DNA from: Symsagittifera roscoffensis
Taxonomy: Eukaryota; Xenacoelomorpha; Acoela; Convolutidae
Length of the DNA: 64,000 nucleotides
Reading direction: 5' to 3'
Assembly: GCF_963678635.1 (NCBI RefSeq)
Contig: NC_087066.1
Location: 14,480,171-14,544,170, forward strand
A program made the translations under genes and the position numbers. Positions within the stretch are counted from its first letter, which is position 1; each line of letters starts with the position of its first letter. Below, piece by piece: positions 53,334 to 64,000 of the stretch. The notes beneath the pieces are model-generated. The model was not told the DNA's origin, did not search any database, and saw only the letters and a program-made list of their open reading frames with translations.

Positions 53334-56300
53334 TTAAAATTGGGAAAAAATTGGTTGCAGGTCATTGTCATCATATGCTTTATCAGCGAAATGTTTGGAT
53401 AACACAAAGAACAAAACATTCCATGTTAAGAAGGCCAAAGGAAACATTATTCTACTGATTCTGTCGGGGGTATCTACAGTAGATTTCAAGATCGAGTTGT
53501 TTTTGAGAGCTTCTACTTCAATATTTCTTGAAGTTGTAGGATTCGAAACGGGTTCGAAAGCGTTCGTTTCATTATTGTTGTCATAAACGTCGTCAACAGA
53601 TGACTCCTAAAACAAAATTTTACTCCCAGAAGAAGTCTGCTTCCAATGGCTTGATTATGAGAAAAGGGAGTACCCTCCAATTGAAAACTAAGAAGTAGGA
53701 CGCTCAAAAAGACAATACCATGTTGAAAGAAAAATAAAATAAAACATTGCTGGGAAAAAAAACTATAATCTGTTTTTTCTAAGAATACCGGTCTTAACTA
53801 ATTAAATGCTTTCCTTGCTTATTTGCTGTAAAAATTGTTTGTAATCATTGTGATTTTTTAAAAAACATATCTCTGCATACAATTTACTGATTCGACTATT
53901 TGAAAAAATGGAGGAATTTTGTTTTCGGCGATAAAACAAATTGAAGCTGTTTCAGTTATGATTTGAGAAATCGAGAAAACTTGCAGATTTTTCTGGTATC
54001 GAGAAATTTTGGTTGGTAGTTTTTGTTTTTAATTTAATTTCCAGCTATTAAAAAAACGAACAATAAGGCTTACAACAGTCAATTTAAGCCTTTAAGCCCC
54101 ACAAAAAGCTTCAACAAAATTCAAAACTAATTGTGTGCGAAAAGATTGAACAAAGAAATTTCGAATTTTCTTTAGTCAATTTTCAACAAAAACGGCTGTC
54201 AAAATTGCCTAAATTCATAATTTGAGTCAGATGCGTTTATCACACCACGCACAAAACTGCTAACATGAAAAACAAATGTTTGTAGTTTTTTAATGACTAT
54301 ATTCGGAACATTCGGTGCTACTTGCACAGTAATCGACTATCCTTGTTGTTTTTTCGATTTTCTACGTTCCCATTTGTAATATCATGGTAATTTTTTAGCA
54401 AATAATCTTTTTAACAGTTTTTTTGGCTTGCTTCACAAGAGTAAGTTTTCCAAAATTATACTAATTTTCGTTTTAATTGAAGCATTTGAGATTAATTTTC
54501 ACATTTTTTGGTTTATTTCCTGTTGCCTTTTTGTCTTCTCTTCCGACCAGTTGAAGCTGAGTCTTCTTTGCTTCCATTTTCTTTATTGCACAAGAGGCCA
54601 TCAGAGTCTCAACCAGAGAGGCCACATTCATCATGAAGTTGACAATCAGATAAGCGTCAATAATCTACAAAAAAGTTTCTTTTTTATTTCTAAGTCAGAC
54701 CGCAAAATTAGTTAAAAAAACAAGAAACACATTTTCCCACACCTGATTGGCTGGAAAAACATACATCTGTTGAATTTTTTCTTTTCCATTAACGATTAAA
54801 TTTTTTGAGAAAATTTTGTGTCTCGCATAATTTCGAGCAGAATAACAAAAACATAGAGCAATTCCTAAAATGTTTTTTACTTCTTGTGAAAGCCATTGAT
54901 TAGCCATTGTAGTTTTGATTAGCATTGAAAATTTTTGGACTAAGCTAATTTATATTAAATAAGGCTTATACCAATAGTTTTAACATTGTCATTTAATGGA
55001 TTTTTTGGCACATTTTATTATCTTCAGCATAAAATTGAAAAAAGCCCCTTCATAACTTAATAAATAGTCGTGAACGAAAAAATAGCTCCTCGAAACGTAC
55101 CTTGAAATCCGCCGATTGCGGGAAGCTCTGTTCCTCACCTATGATTAGGATGGTCTGGGCGAGAATGAGAGCTATGCATATGCTTGCTCTCTCTGGAAGA
55201 GCTGCAGGGTCAACCCACAGCACCACCCAGCTGAAAAAAAATTATATTTTCGGACTGCTCGTACCAGATAAAACAAAAATTTAAAAAGTTCTTATTAGTT
55301 TTAAATTGATCAATTGTTTAGTAGATTTTGTTAAAATATATTTGGAAAAATTCAATTTGTTTACCGGTCGTATTAGCAAAATATGCTAAGTGTTTGAAAA
55401 AAATTCTCAAGTCAAAGCAGAGGACTGTTACTGATTTTAACACTCTCTATTGTTTTTCCTGTTTTTTTTTAGATAAAACGGAAAAATGGAAAAAGGCGAA
55501 TGGTAAAAATGAAGAATAAGAAAAAAGTATCTTATGCAATGTACAATTAAAACCAAGGTTTTGTAATTTCAAAGGTCATTTTCCTCTTTTCTTTAGCGTT
55601 GAAAACTGCGCTGATTATGCATAAGTTATATTCATATGAATGGATATAAGCGACCATGTATTGTATGACCAGTTTACCTGGTCAAGCTGACAACTAATAA
55701 AACCAGGCCTCATTAGAAGTTATTTAAAAATAGAACAATTTTCAAAAACTGATTACCTTACAGATTAAATATTTGAAATCCAAATTGTTCTTTTTTCACT
55801 GATTTCATCTATGTTACGAAAAAGTTTTCTGCAGATCAGTGAATGTTTTAAGCAAATCGACATTTTGCTAACTAATTACCTATAAAAGAAAAACTGTTTT
55901 GACTTGCCTAAGAGTTGTGAGAACTGTGTTTGGTACAAACAGAGTAAGCGTATAAAACATTGGGTTGCGCTTCATCCGCAAAAAGAGTGCGTGCTGCATG
56001 TACAGTGTGTACTCGACGACTCCCGCGACGCTTATTTCGTGATCTCTGGACACATCCAGGTCGTCGAATTGTAAGTTGCCAATAACTTGATCGGGCTTCA
56101 TCGAAAATTGTTGCTCCAATTTGTTGAACATTATGCTTAAGTCAATGTCAATCTTGTAGGCAGAAATTACAATCTGAAATACGAAAAACGAATGTTTTTT
56201 TTAAGGTTTCTCCATTTTGTTTGGCCTCGAAATTTCTTAAGCTGGAACTATGTAAAAAATATATCACTTGTAGAAGTCAAAATTTGTTTAACTTTGCGCA

Positions 56301-58677
56301 ATGACGGTTGTTACAAGAATTTGGCCACTCAGTTCCTAGGTGCAAATTTTTTAGAGATGTATTACTAAGTGCGTCATCTCTTAAAAAAAGCCACCAATTT
56401 TGGATATTTAAAATCAGATACGGCACTTATACATTAAAGCCAGTAGAAGCAGAGCGCTCTAGTTGATATGGATTAATTTACTAAGTGTGTTCACTTTTTG
56501 CATCATAAATCTCAGTTTTTTAATTGGAAAATAAAGATATTTTTCTTCCAGTTAATTTTTAACCAAATTAATAATCTTAACCCTTTTTTTTGTTCTTTGC
56601 TTTGAAAACAGTTGATGAGAAGTTATGTACTTACTTGGCATTTGTGCCGATCAAACGGGAAATACAGTAGATTCATTTCACATGAGAAAGTGTATCGTCC
56701 AAATTTTTCCACTCTAATTTCTCCATTCTGACCCAAAAACACCTTACTTCCCGCTTCCGATTCTTCAACTGAGACTAGTGGGTCAAAATCGATGTCTGGA
56801 TGCCAGATATCATCCAAGATTTCAATTTTAAGCTCTAATTCATCTGTCCATCTCCAGCTATCTTGGCTGATGGATAGGTAATTGGGCAAGCGGGGATCAA
56901 TCCAGCTGGCCTAAAACATGGTGATTTTACAAGAGAGCAATACGTAATAGAGAAACCTTTAAACCCGGGTTGACCTCCATAGACCAAAAAAGCTAATCTT
57001 ACAATTGCATAAATTTAGTCTATGAAAAAAAACTAGTCATCGAGTTTTTAAATTATTTTTAATTTGTTCTGCATTTGGCATAAAAATCAGTGTATCGCAC
57101 TAAATAACGAAGAAAAAAATTTTGTCAAAAAAAAGCTAATCATATAATTTCCATATATGAAAATTGTAGGACTAGCATTTTTTGACGGCGAGAAAAAAAA
57201 TTTTCTAAGAGATTTTGAAATTGGCCTAAAATTTTTTTGGTTTTTTTTTCAACCGCAAATTGAATTTTGTACTAAAAAAAAACATTTACCAAAAAAATCA
57301 TAGATAACGTAGTCCTGGACACACAAAAATGGGAAATTTTTCCATTTCTCTGGAATATTTTTTTACGAAAACGCTAAAAATCTAATCCTTTTTGTATGGC
57401 ATGCTATTTATGCCTTGGTCAATGTCTGATAACTTAAAAATTCAAACTTTGAAATTAAACATCTTTGCAAATTTTTGCCGAACTTTGAAAGTTTAATGCT
57501 TTCAGTATATCATTTGTGTAAGAAAACTTTGAGACAATTCAGGTCGTTCCCAATTCATGATAAGTTTAAGACGATCAAACCTTTGGCGACTCTAGTGTTT
57601 TGTAAACTATAGTTTTTGTCACTTTTGTTTAATTACGAACACATTCCAAAAACTTTGAGAAAAAAAATTTTTTTTTTAAAAAAGTTTTTTTTTGGTTTAT
57701 GGAAAAATACTGTCATTAAATTTCCATATATGAAAAAACACTAACCATAGACCTTTCATGCAATTTTTTGTACATGTGAAATTGCATGAAAATTGTATGA
57801 TGAGCACTTTTGATCAACCCGGGAATCCATAAGAGCGGACGTAGAAAGAAACTTCAAGATTGAACCCACCGTTAGAGTTGGCAATGTACTGGTACCACCT
57901 AAAACCGGTACCGTACGTACTGGTACGTACCGTTACGTACTAATTACATGTACTGGTACCACAAAAAGGACTTCGTTTAGGCTAAAAAAACATGTTTCGA
58001 AAAAATTTGTTCGGAATCGTCATATGGATAATTTATTTTTATCAAATCATCAAGTAGAACAGAGTTCAAACCCTGACAACTCGAAAAGCAATTTTTCAAT
58101 TAACGAACTTTTCAATAGCTTTGCAAATAATGAGCGAAAACTAGGTTAAGATTGTCCCCTGTGTTTGCCATGTACTAGTACCTCTCAACTTGGGTACCAT
58201 ACCGTACTAGTACATGTACTAGTACCAAATGTACTAGTACCGGAACCATGCGAACTCTACCCACCGTACACTCTAACAGAGAAAACGGAAATTCCTGTGG
58301 CGTTAAAAGGTAAAGTTTTGATATCGGAATATCTCGTTTTCTACGAGAATTTAAAATATAGTGGTAAAAAATCCAGATCATACCGTTGCAATCGCATCAA
58401 AAGAGAATATTTTCTCGATCTCGGAAACAGTTCGCATCTGCTCAATGTGGAATCCAAATGTCAGTCTAGGCTTTCCCGGCTGCAGATACTTATTATAAGG
58501 GGGCAAATCATCCGGAGACACAGTTGTGAAGTTCCAGTTGGGGGGATATATTGCAACGGCCCTTCTGCCGTGGTTGTTTTCAGCAAAAATCAGAGATAAC
58601 GACTCATTTTTATCAACAAGCAAATAAGAATAGCTAAAAGCTAAAATTGAATTTAAAATAATCAAACACGAATACAT
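53334..58677 (-). CDS. Cys-loop ligand-gated ion channel subunit, six exons
   Basis: Pentameric plasma-membrane receptor channel. Exons: 58677-58384, 56910-56635, 56173-55908, 55230-55101, 54664-54527 and 53606-53334, about 458 residues, normal for the family. Exon 1: ATG, signal peptide, and FGFHIEQMRTVSEIE (first beta strand). Exon 2: WIDPRL, ILDDIWHPDIDF, and the Cys-loop C-13 residues-C ending FPFDRHKC. Exon 3: the end of the ligand domain and M1 (RMKRNPMFYTLTLFVP). Exon 4: WVVLWVDPAALPERASI and M2. Exon 5: M3 (DAYLIVNFMMNVASLVETL). Exon 6: the cytoplasmic loop end and M4 (ISRIMFPLAFLTWNVLFFVL), stop TAA 53334-53336. M2 has Pro-Glu-Arg where anion channels have Pro-Ala-Arg, and Leu at 9'. 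Intron 3 uses a GC donor (AG|GCAAGT), which restores a Ser and the frame. The exon 5 donor (AAG|GCAACA) is the least certain. Intron 1 holds two transposons. Confidence 0.9.
56964..57823. mobile_element. 860-bp inverted-repeat element with CCCGGGTTGA ends, in channel intron 1
   Basis: CCCGGGTTGACC at 56964 and its inverse GATCAACCCGGG ending at 57823. Inside, CATAGACC and TTTCCATATATGAAAA words recur in opposite orientations, so the whole element can fold back. Non-coding. The same terminus is used by the element at 43650-43994. Confidence 0.55.
57873..58259. mobile_element. 387-bp hAT-type MITE with perfect 8-bp target duplication, in channel intron 1
   Basis: Ends TAGAGTTGGCA and TAGAGTTCGCA (inverted) follow the YARNG rule of hAT termini. 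CCCACCGT flanks both sides (57865-57872 and 58260-58267), the 8-bp duplication of hAT elements. The interior consists of palindromic GTACTGGTACC / GTACTAGTACATG repeats. Non-coding. Confidence 0.9.
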
Positions 58678-60136
58678 TTTTTTCTGAAGTGGGACGTAAC
58701 TTTGGAATAAATTGGATAGATCAAAAATAGATCAAAAAGTATGGCAGATGTATAAACTCACAAACATAAGGACAAGAAAGATAATGTAAAATTTTTGCGT
58801 TTGCCCTGTTCAAAAATGGGAAAATCTACAAATTGTTTGCTGTATAACTCCCAGGGGTAACTATGAGGTGATTGTCAGACTCAGTTTCAGGTCAAATATG
58901 GATATTCATATTTGGTTGAAATATTTTGGCTTACGTAATTTTACAAAATGTTTTAAATCGTTTTTACTTTTTCGGTTTTTTTAAATACACATACTGAATT
59001 TGATAGTGGGAATTGAGTAAAACTCGTTTGCTATTGATTTATCGCAATTGATTTCTCAAAACTTTTTGATAGGAAAACGGTCGCCGTAACCGTTTTTCTT
59101 CTTTTATCAGGTCAATGTAACATTTTGTAAGATAATCCAGCTCAAAAGTTTGCAGAGTACTTGAAAATTCAGCAAGCGTAGTCTTATCTGCAACTTTAAC
59201 AACTCTGCAGATTGTTTATTTATTCAAATCTGACTCTGTTGGGTAGGATCTAAACAATTTGGTCCTTAAAAGAAGTTATTTATGCAAATTATTTCTTTAA
59301 ATCTTCTGAATGAGCTAAAGGCTAAAATTGTTTGTTTTTAGTCTAACCATTTGCGCCAACAGGGTGTACCAAATAATATCCGGCTTGAGGATATCGGAGT
59401 ATTGGAGCTGAGCTTTGTTTGCCGGAGGTTCTTTTTATTGAAATTCTGCTGTAATATAATTTCTGTCTTCTGTAATCTTTCGATACCGCAAATCATCGAA
59501 TTAAGAAATGAAAACCGCAACAAGATTGCTCGTGTTCTGAGTTTCAAGTCTACCCTTCAAGGTGCCTGATGTAGTTTTTGGCAGCAATCGAAAAAACATT
59601 GGAAACCACTTTTTTTTGATAAAACTCAATGAGCAATTATCAAAAATATTAAGATTGATGCTGGTTCAACAAAAGCATGATACTTCTTTTCTAAAGCAAA
59701 AACTTGATTCAAAAAACTATCAACGAGTTCGCGTCTTGCAATTTGTTTTCAAAATGGCTTAACCAAATTCAAGCAAAATATAGTTTTTTTATTTAAAAGT
59801 ACCAAACAAAAAACTGTTGCAACTTCCGTTTGAGAAAAACCTCAAGCTGTTACAGAATAAGTACCACTTCATGTGGGAATTGTCTCTTGAGTAGATTTTT
59901 TGCTTTTTTTCTCGTGTATTATAACTCTAAGATATTTCGTTGAATGTACCAAAAACCTTTCTGAGATTGGTATAGTGCTAAGACTAAAAATAGGGCTGAT
60001 AAATTTAACTGTTTAACCTAGAAATTTCAATTAATAAACCAACATCCTAATTTAATATGATAATTTATATGATAATTTGATATCCTAACAACATTGTATA
60101 AATATATTTTTTTTCAATTGACAGCCGGAAATTTCC
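58678..60136. other. Upstream of the channel gene, no further gene recognised
   Basis: It should hold the channel promoter, but no TATA box or other element can be pinned down. The small ORFs here have no recognisable content. Confidence 0.4.
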
Positions 60137-60588
60137 GTTTTACCATGAAAAATACCAAATTTTTATTTAAAAACAAATTTTAAACTTTTCGCGCAATTTT
60201 TAGGAGATTAAATTGGAAGTTTTGACGCAAATTTTGATTGACTAAAAAGCCAAAACTGATCGTTTATTGGGGTAAAAAATTGGCCCGAAATCTGTAAAAC
60301 AAAATGCACCACAATAATTCTGCTAAATTGCTGACCAACTTTTGTTTCATTGTTTTTCACCTGAAATGGGTCATTTTTAGGTGAAAAACGATGATTAAAA
60401 GTTGCTCAGTAATTTAGCCCAATTATTGTGATGAATTTTTTATTGCTAATTTCGAACCAAAAATTTCACCCCAAAATCAGCAGATCACTTTTGGCTTTGT
60501 ATTTAATCAAAAATTGCGTCAAAACTATCAAGTCAATCTCCTAAAAATTGCACGACGCTTAAAAAATGTATTTCTTGTGGCAAAACGT
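60137..60588. repeat. ~450-bp foldback (long inverted repeat)
   Basis: Arms of about 205-225 bp centred near 60372 (GTTTTTCACCT...AGGTGAAAAAC around a loop of about 16 nt). Paired landmarks: TTTTTAGGAGATT with AATCTCCTAAAAA, GTTTTGACGCAA with TTGCGTCAAAAC, and AAGCCAAAA with TTTTGGCTT. Identity is roughly 75-80% by eye. Non-coding; could be a foldback transposon or give a long hairpin RNA. Confidence 0.8.
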
Positions 60589-61765
60589 TATTTTTTGGCT
60601 TTCACATCTTTTTACAGAGTTAGGAAATATATACCCTTCCTAAATTTTGTTGGGGCTACATAGGTGGCTCATTGTGATATAGTTTTTTCAGTAAATTAAC
60701 TCATGGTTTTGGTGTAATTTTGGCTTGATTTGAAAATGCCAAAAATCTTAGCAATACTTGTCCTAATTTTTTTCTCTTTAGATTCAATCGAATTTGAGAA
60801 AAAAAGCTTATTAATTTTTGGCTTTTTTATTTTTTCACAATACATTAAAACAACACTGTTTGAGATAGTTTTTTCTTATCATTGAAAGTAAGTTTTGACC
60901 AAAAATCATTAATTTTTAAAAACCTAAGTTCAATTCTTGAAGGTAATCTGCTTACACGCAAACATTTGCAATTTTGGTGACTGTCAATTGTAAAAAAAAA
61001 CGTTGCGGGTTGTTCGAACAAAAACAAGGGACACAACCTAATACATTTTAAAATAAATACCTTTTTTTTCTGCATTAGGTTTCCAGATGATTTTTAAACC
61101 ATCATTTTAACCCGCTCAAAATGGACTCTTAAGCTCCTCTGATGATCACTTTCTTACTACTATAGTTACAGATCATTTATTGCTCGACGAACGGTAATAA
61201 GCTGCTCGTAAAGACACTTATTTTAATTTTGTTGTTTCAAATTTTGAAAGTTTGAGCTCATGGGTTCCTGTTTTTGCTGTAAGAAAAATGATGATGGAAT
61301 TTTGATGGAAAAACTATGAAAACGAAAACAAATTTTTGTTGAGCTCTTACAATATGCTCTACAGGGTTAATAAAGGCTTTTTTACATGCTCTCATATTTC
61401 ACTGATACTTTTTTTACTGAATTCATTTTCATTTTTTTGCAGCAGGTAGCAAAACGCATTTAATTACCCAAATCCTATAATCATTTAATTGGATTCTTTT
61501 TGTTGACGTATTTTTTGAGTGTTGGTTCTATTTTGTGCTGAAAACACTCATAAAATGCGGACTTAAAATAACTGGATATAACGACTGAACTAAAAATTTT
61601 ATATTAATCTCTCCTAAGTTGGAGTAACTTTAAACAAAAACTGAGACAGAAAAAATGCTTGAAATTTTGCCAGAGTTTTTTACGCTTAATTTTTTTGCAA
61701 ACTTCGGTCCTGACATTATACCTATTAAACGAGCCAACTTGTTCAATTTTATAATTAGCAGTACC
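60589..61765. other. Intergenic, no gene recognised
   Basis: AT-rich, no supported feature. Confidence 0.4.
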
Positions 61766-62540
61766 CGCATTGAAGTTCCATGAATAAAATCGATTATAAT
61801 TGAGTTTCCTTGTCAGTGTCCACAAAAGTGAAAACAAATCGATTATAATCAAGTAAGAATGGATTATAATATTACTATTTTACGAGGCAAAAAAAATCCT
61901 TTTTTCATCCATTATAATCCAGGAGGGGGGGGTTCAGGTGGGGGTGGATTCAGGTGGGGGGCATGTGGGTTCAGGTGGGTGGTATGTGGGTTCAGGTTCG
62001 GGGGGGGGGGGGGGGTATGTGGGTTCAGGTAGGGGGGTATGTGGGTTCAGGTGTGTGTGTGTGGGGGGTGTTCAGGCGGGGGTTGTTCAGGTGGGATTTT
62101 CAGTGGGGGGAGGGGAGCAAAGGGGCAAATGTTAGGGGGATTGAAGGGGAGCAAAGGGGCAAACCTTGGGGGGGGGAGAGCTCAACGGAATCTTTTTTCA
62201 ATTTGATTTTAGGCTTTGAAATGCATTAGGCCAAGCAGTACACTCGCTTTGCAAAGTTTCCGCATCACTCACTTAATAAATGCTGAAATTCTTGCAAAAT
62301 TTTGCACGACGCGCGAAACAAAAATAAAGTGGAAAAAAATCCATCATAATGTGATTTCCTACTTATTATAAAATTCATTATAATGGATTCAAAATGAATT
62401 ATAATTCATTTTTTTTGGCGAGAAAAATTGGATTTGAATCCAGTTTTAGTCCGATTTTGTTGTCTGAACGTATTATGGGCATCGATTATATTTACGACAT
62501 TATAGACCACGGAAATCTATTATAATCGATTTGTTTTCAC
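61766..62540. mobile_element. Second AATCGATT-repeat element, one end only
   Basis: After TA at 61764-61765 the sequence CCCGCATTGAAGTTCCATG matches the left end of the element at 5278. It is followed by ATCGATTATAATC-type repeats (61780-61915, 62330-62535) and the internal word GACCACG also present in the first copy. The matching right end was not found. A G-rich minisatellite sits in the middle. The end coordinate is approximate. Confidence 0.5.
61921..62180 (+). repeat. G-rich minisatellite (GGTTCAGGTGGGGG units)
   Basis: Units of about 14-25 bp with GTGGGTTCAGGTGGGGGG(T/C)AT, later GGGGAGCAAAGGGGCAAA twice. Nearly all G on the plus strand, in a 65-70% AT neighbourhood. Many G-runs of four or more could form G-quadruplexes. 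Confidence 0.85.
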
Positions 62541-62824
62541 TTTTCTTAAATGTAGGCAACTGAAGGTCAGTTGATGTTATTTAAAGATAATTTTAAAAAT
62601 AATTTTTGAGATTGTTATTGAAGTGTGGTTAAAAATGGGACTAATAAGTTTGAACTTTAATTTAAACAGTTGCCCTAAAAGAAATCGATATACTTATTTA
62701 GTTCAAATTAAAAGAGTTTTAGAATTGCATGGTTGTCAAAAAAATCAAGTAATGTCTTTATAGTGATCTGGAATTGCTCAGAATTTTTTCTTTCGAGTTT
62801 TTGCTTTAAGAATACTGACAACAA

Positions 62825-63240
62825 TGTGTGATCGCTGAAATGACAATGGTGTAAAAACATTTATTTTCATTATACTATTAAGCCTTTTATTTTTTGGAAG
62901 AAAACAAAATCAGAAAAACCGAAAAAAGAACGACAACATTGTATTGAGAGCGCAGACTATGAGTATGTTTAACCTTTTTTTACCTTAACATTTTTCTGAA
63001 GGCCTAGAAACAGAAAAACCTGAAAAGATTTTTTAATTCGAAAATGAGCTATATCTTCTCTTAACGGTAAAAGTAAATTTTGACCAGAAAGGAAAAATGC
63101 TGGAAAATAAAAAATCAGTTTTATAGAAAGACCAGTTTATACACAAAAATTTGCGAAATGTGTGATCGCTGAAATGACAATGGTGTAAAAAAAAACTTTT
63201 TATTATCCTCATTTCATTATTCTATGAAGCCATTTTTATT
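62825..63240 (+). repeat. Two direct copies of a ~75-bp sequence
   Basis: TGTGTGATCGCTGAAATGAC at 62825 recurs at 63159. The following TTTATT...AAGCC region is also similar. They are about 334 bp apart. Otherwise nothing in 62540-63330. Confidence 0.75.
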
Positions 63241-63329
63241 TTTTTATGAAAATTTTTCATTATTTCAAACAAATTTTTAAAATTACAAGAGATAATCATT
63301 TGTTTAAAAAAAAGAATCTTTATGAGCAG

Positions 63330-63640
63330 ATACGGATCTAAAATTTTCTCGAGGGGGTCTCATTTCAAAAAAAAGGTTTAAAGCAAAATTTTTTATGAGC
63401 TACTCCAGATCACTCTAAAGACCCTATCATGACCAAACTTTCTGTAGCGCAGGCTAATCTTTGAAAAAACAGACCAAAAAAGACCTTTCTACGCACTGTT
63501 TGGAAATCGTTGACCTAATAGTAAATTTATTGATGCGCGCTCTCTCTTATAACAGAATAAAATGGCGCCAAAGGTGCCTTAGAGAAAGTTTGAGGTGGGT
63601 CAGCCAAAAATGGACTTTTTAAAATAGTATCAAAAAAAGT
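63330..63640 (+). repeat. Interspersed repeat, second copy of the 37170 family
   Basis: ACGGATCTAAAATTTTCTCGA, GAGGGGGTC, then GGCGCCAAAGGTGCC and GGTCAGCCAAAAATGGAC, in the same order as at 37170-37560. Confidence 0.6.
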
Positions 63641-63739
63641 CGAATTATTGAGATTTGATTTAATATGCAATTGGATTGCTAATTAGTAAAAATTTTAATC
63701 TTTGTGAGTTGATTTAGAGCTGATTCGCCGCATCCAGCT

Positions 63740-63950
63740 TCAAGCGTTAATAATCGATTGAAATAAGATTTTAGTAGCAGTCTTTCAAAAATTGAGAAAA
63801 CATTTATTTTAATCAATTATTAATCGATTATAATCTCTATTTTTAAATCAAAAATAATCAATTATAATACAAAATAATCGATAATAATCGATTATTTTAA
63901 TCCAATTTTCTAACTTGTTTGTTTTGCAAAAAAAATCAATTAAAATCGAT
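63740..63950. repeat. AATCGATTATAATC-type repeat tract
   Basis: Multiple AATCGATT/ATTATAATC words in both orientations, as inside the elements at 5278 and 61766. No terminal repeat was found, so its boundaries are open. Confidence 0.6.
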
Positions 63951-64000
63951 TATAATTGTTTATATTCCTTTTTGTTTGCCCATTTTGTCTTCGACCTTCC

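Noticed and set aside
54695-54925. 76-codon minus ORF between M2 and M3 of the channel
   Set aside because: It lies wholly in the intron. M2 and M3 exons join directly in phase and match the family without it.
61938-62229. Gly/Val-rich ORFs in the G-rich tract
   Set aside because: Products of a minisatellite with no codon structure.
1-64000. CRISPR arrays, operons, ribosome-binding sites or prophage
   Set aside because: Split genes, SINE/LINE/LTR content and intron signals show an animal genome; the tandem repeats here lack spacer structure.

Overview
This window is animal DNA from an AT-rich, repeat-laden invertebrate genome. Genes are split by introns of about 0.4-1.5 kb with short T-run + TAG/CAG acceptors, at least one of them a GC-AG intron, and most of the length is mobile elements of several classes. 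There is no bacterial or organellar signature. The phylum cannot be fixed from the sequence alone.

Host genes are few and all lie on the minus strand. (1) A complete six-exon Cys-loop ligand-gated ion channel subunit (58677 down to 53334) reads about 458 residues: signal peptide, 13-residue Cys-loop and four membrane helices. Its M2 has Glu at the -1' position in an otherwise anion-channel-like context. (2) A three-exon LRAT-like (NlpC/P60 superfamily) gene (39745 down to 38024) has a Ser where the catalytic Cys should be and a Tyr for one catalytic His. (3) One exon of a second LRAT-like gene (3182-2924) keeps both His residues and shares an intron position with gene 2. A compact, nearly perfect hairpin resembling a miRNA precursor lies at 3418-3496.

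The rest is a layered record of transposition. 0.5-1.7 kb: eroded LINE. 5.2-6.25 kb: tRNA-derived SINE split by a 680-bp TA-flanked terminal-inverted-repeat element made of AATCGATTATAATC-type repeats. 6.9-15.65 kb: BEL/Pao element in an LTR-LTR-sharing tandem arrangement, with a methionine-free upstream ORF, a tRNA-like sequence just before each LTR, and a gag-pol frame broken only by four in-frame stops. 16-16.5 kb: degenerate CGAC-rich satellite. 18.8-34.1 kb: a very large (about 15 kb), G-poor, A-rich Ty3-type element with gag, pol, a multi-pass membrane/mucin-like ORF, an Env-like glycoprotein and two further 3' ORFs. It is decayed by stops and frameshifts and interrupted by a 200-N assembly gap. 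39.9-42.9 kb: LINE with endonuclease and RT. 43.5-49.9 kb: a young Ty3-type element with nearly identical LTRs, whose pol is fused in frame from RT directly to the integrase core.

Short non-autonomous elements are scattered throughout, several with precise target-site duplications: a 194-bp element with 8-bp TSD, a 387-bp hAT-type element in channel intron 1 with 8-bp TSD, a 200-bp element nested inside an older repeat, and three copies of a roughly 530-bp family. The 3' end (59-64 kb) is gene-poor and holds a 450-bp foldback, a G-rich minisatellite and more AATCGATT repeats.
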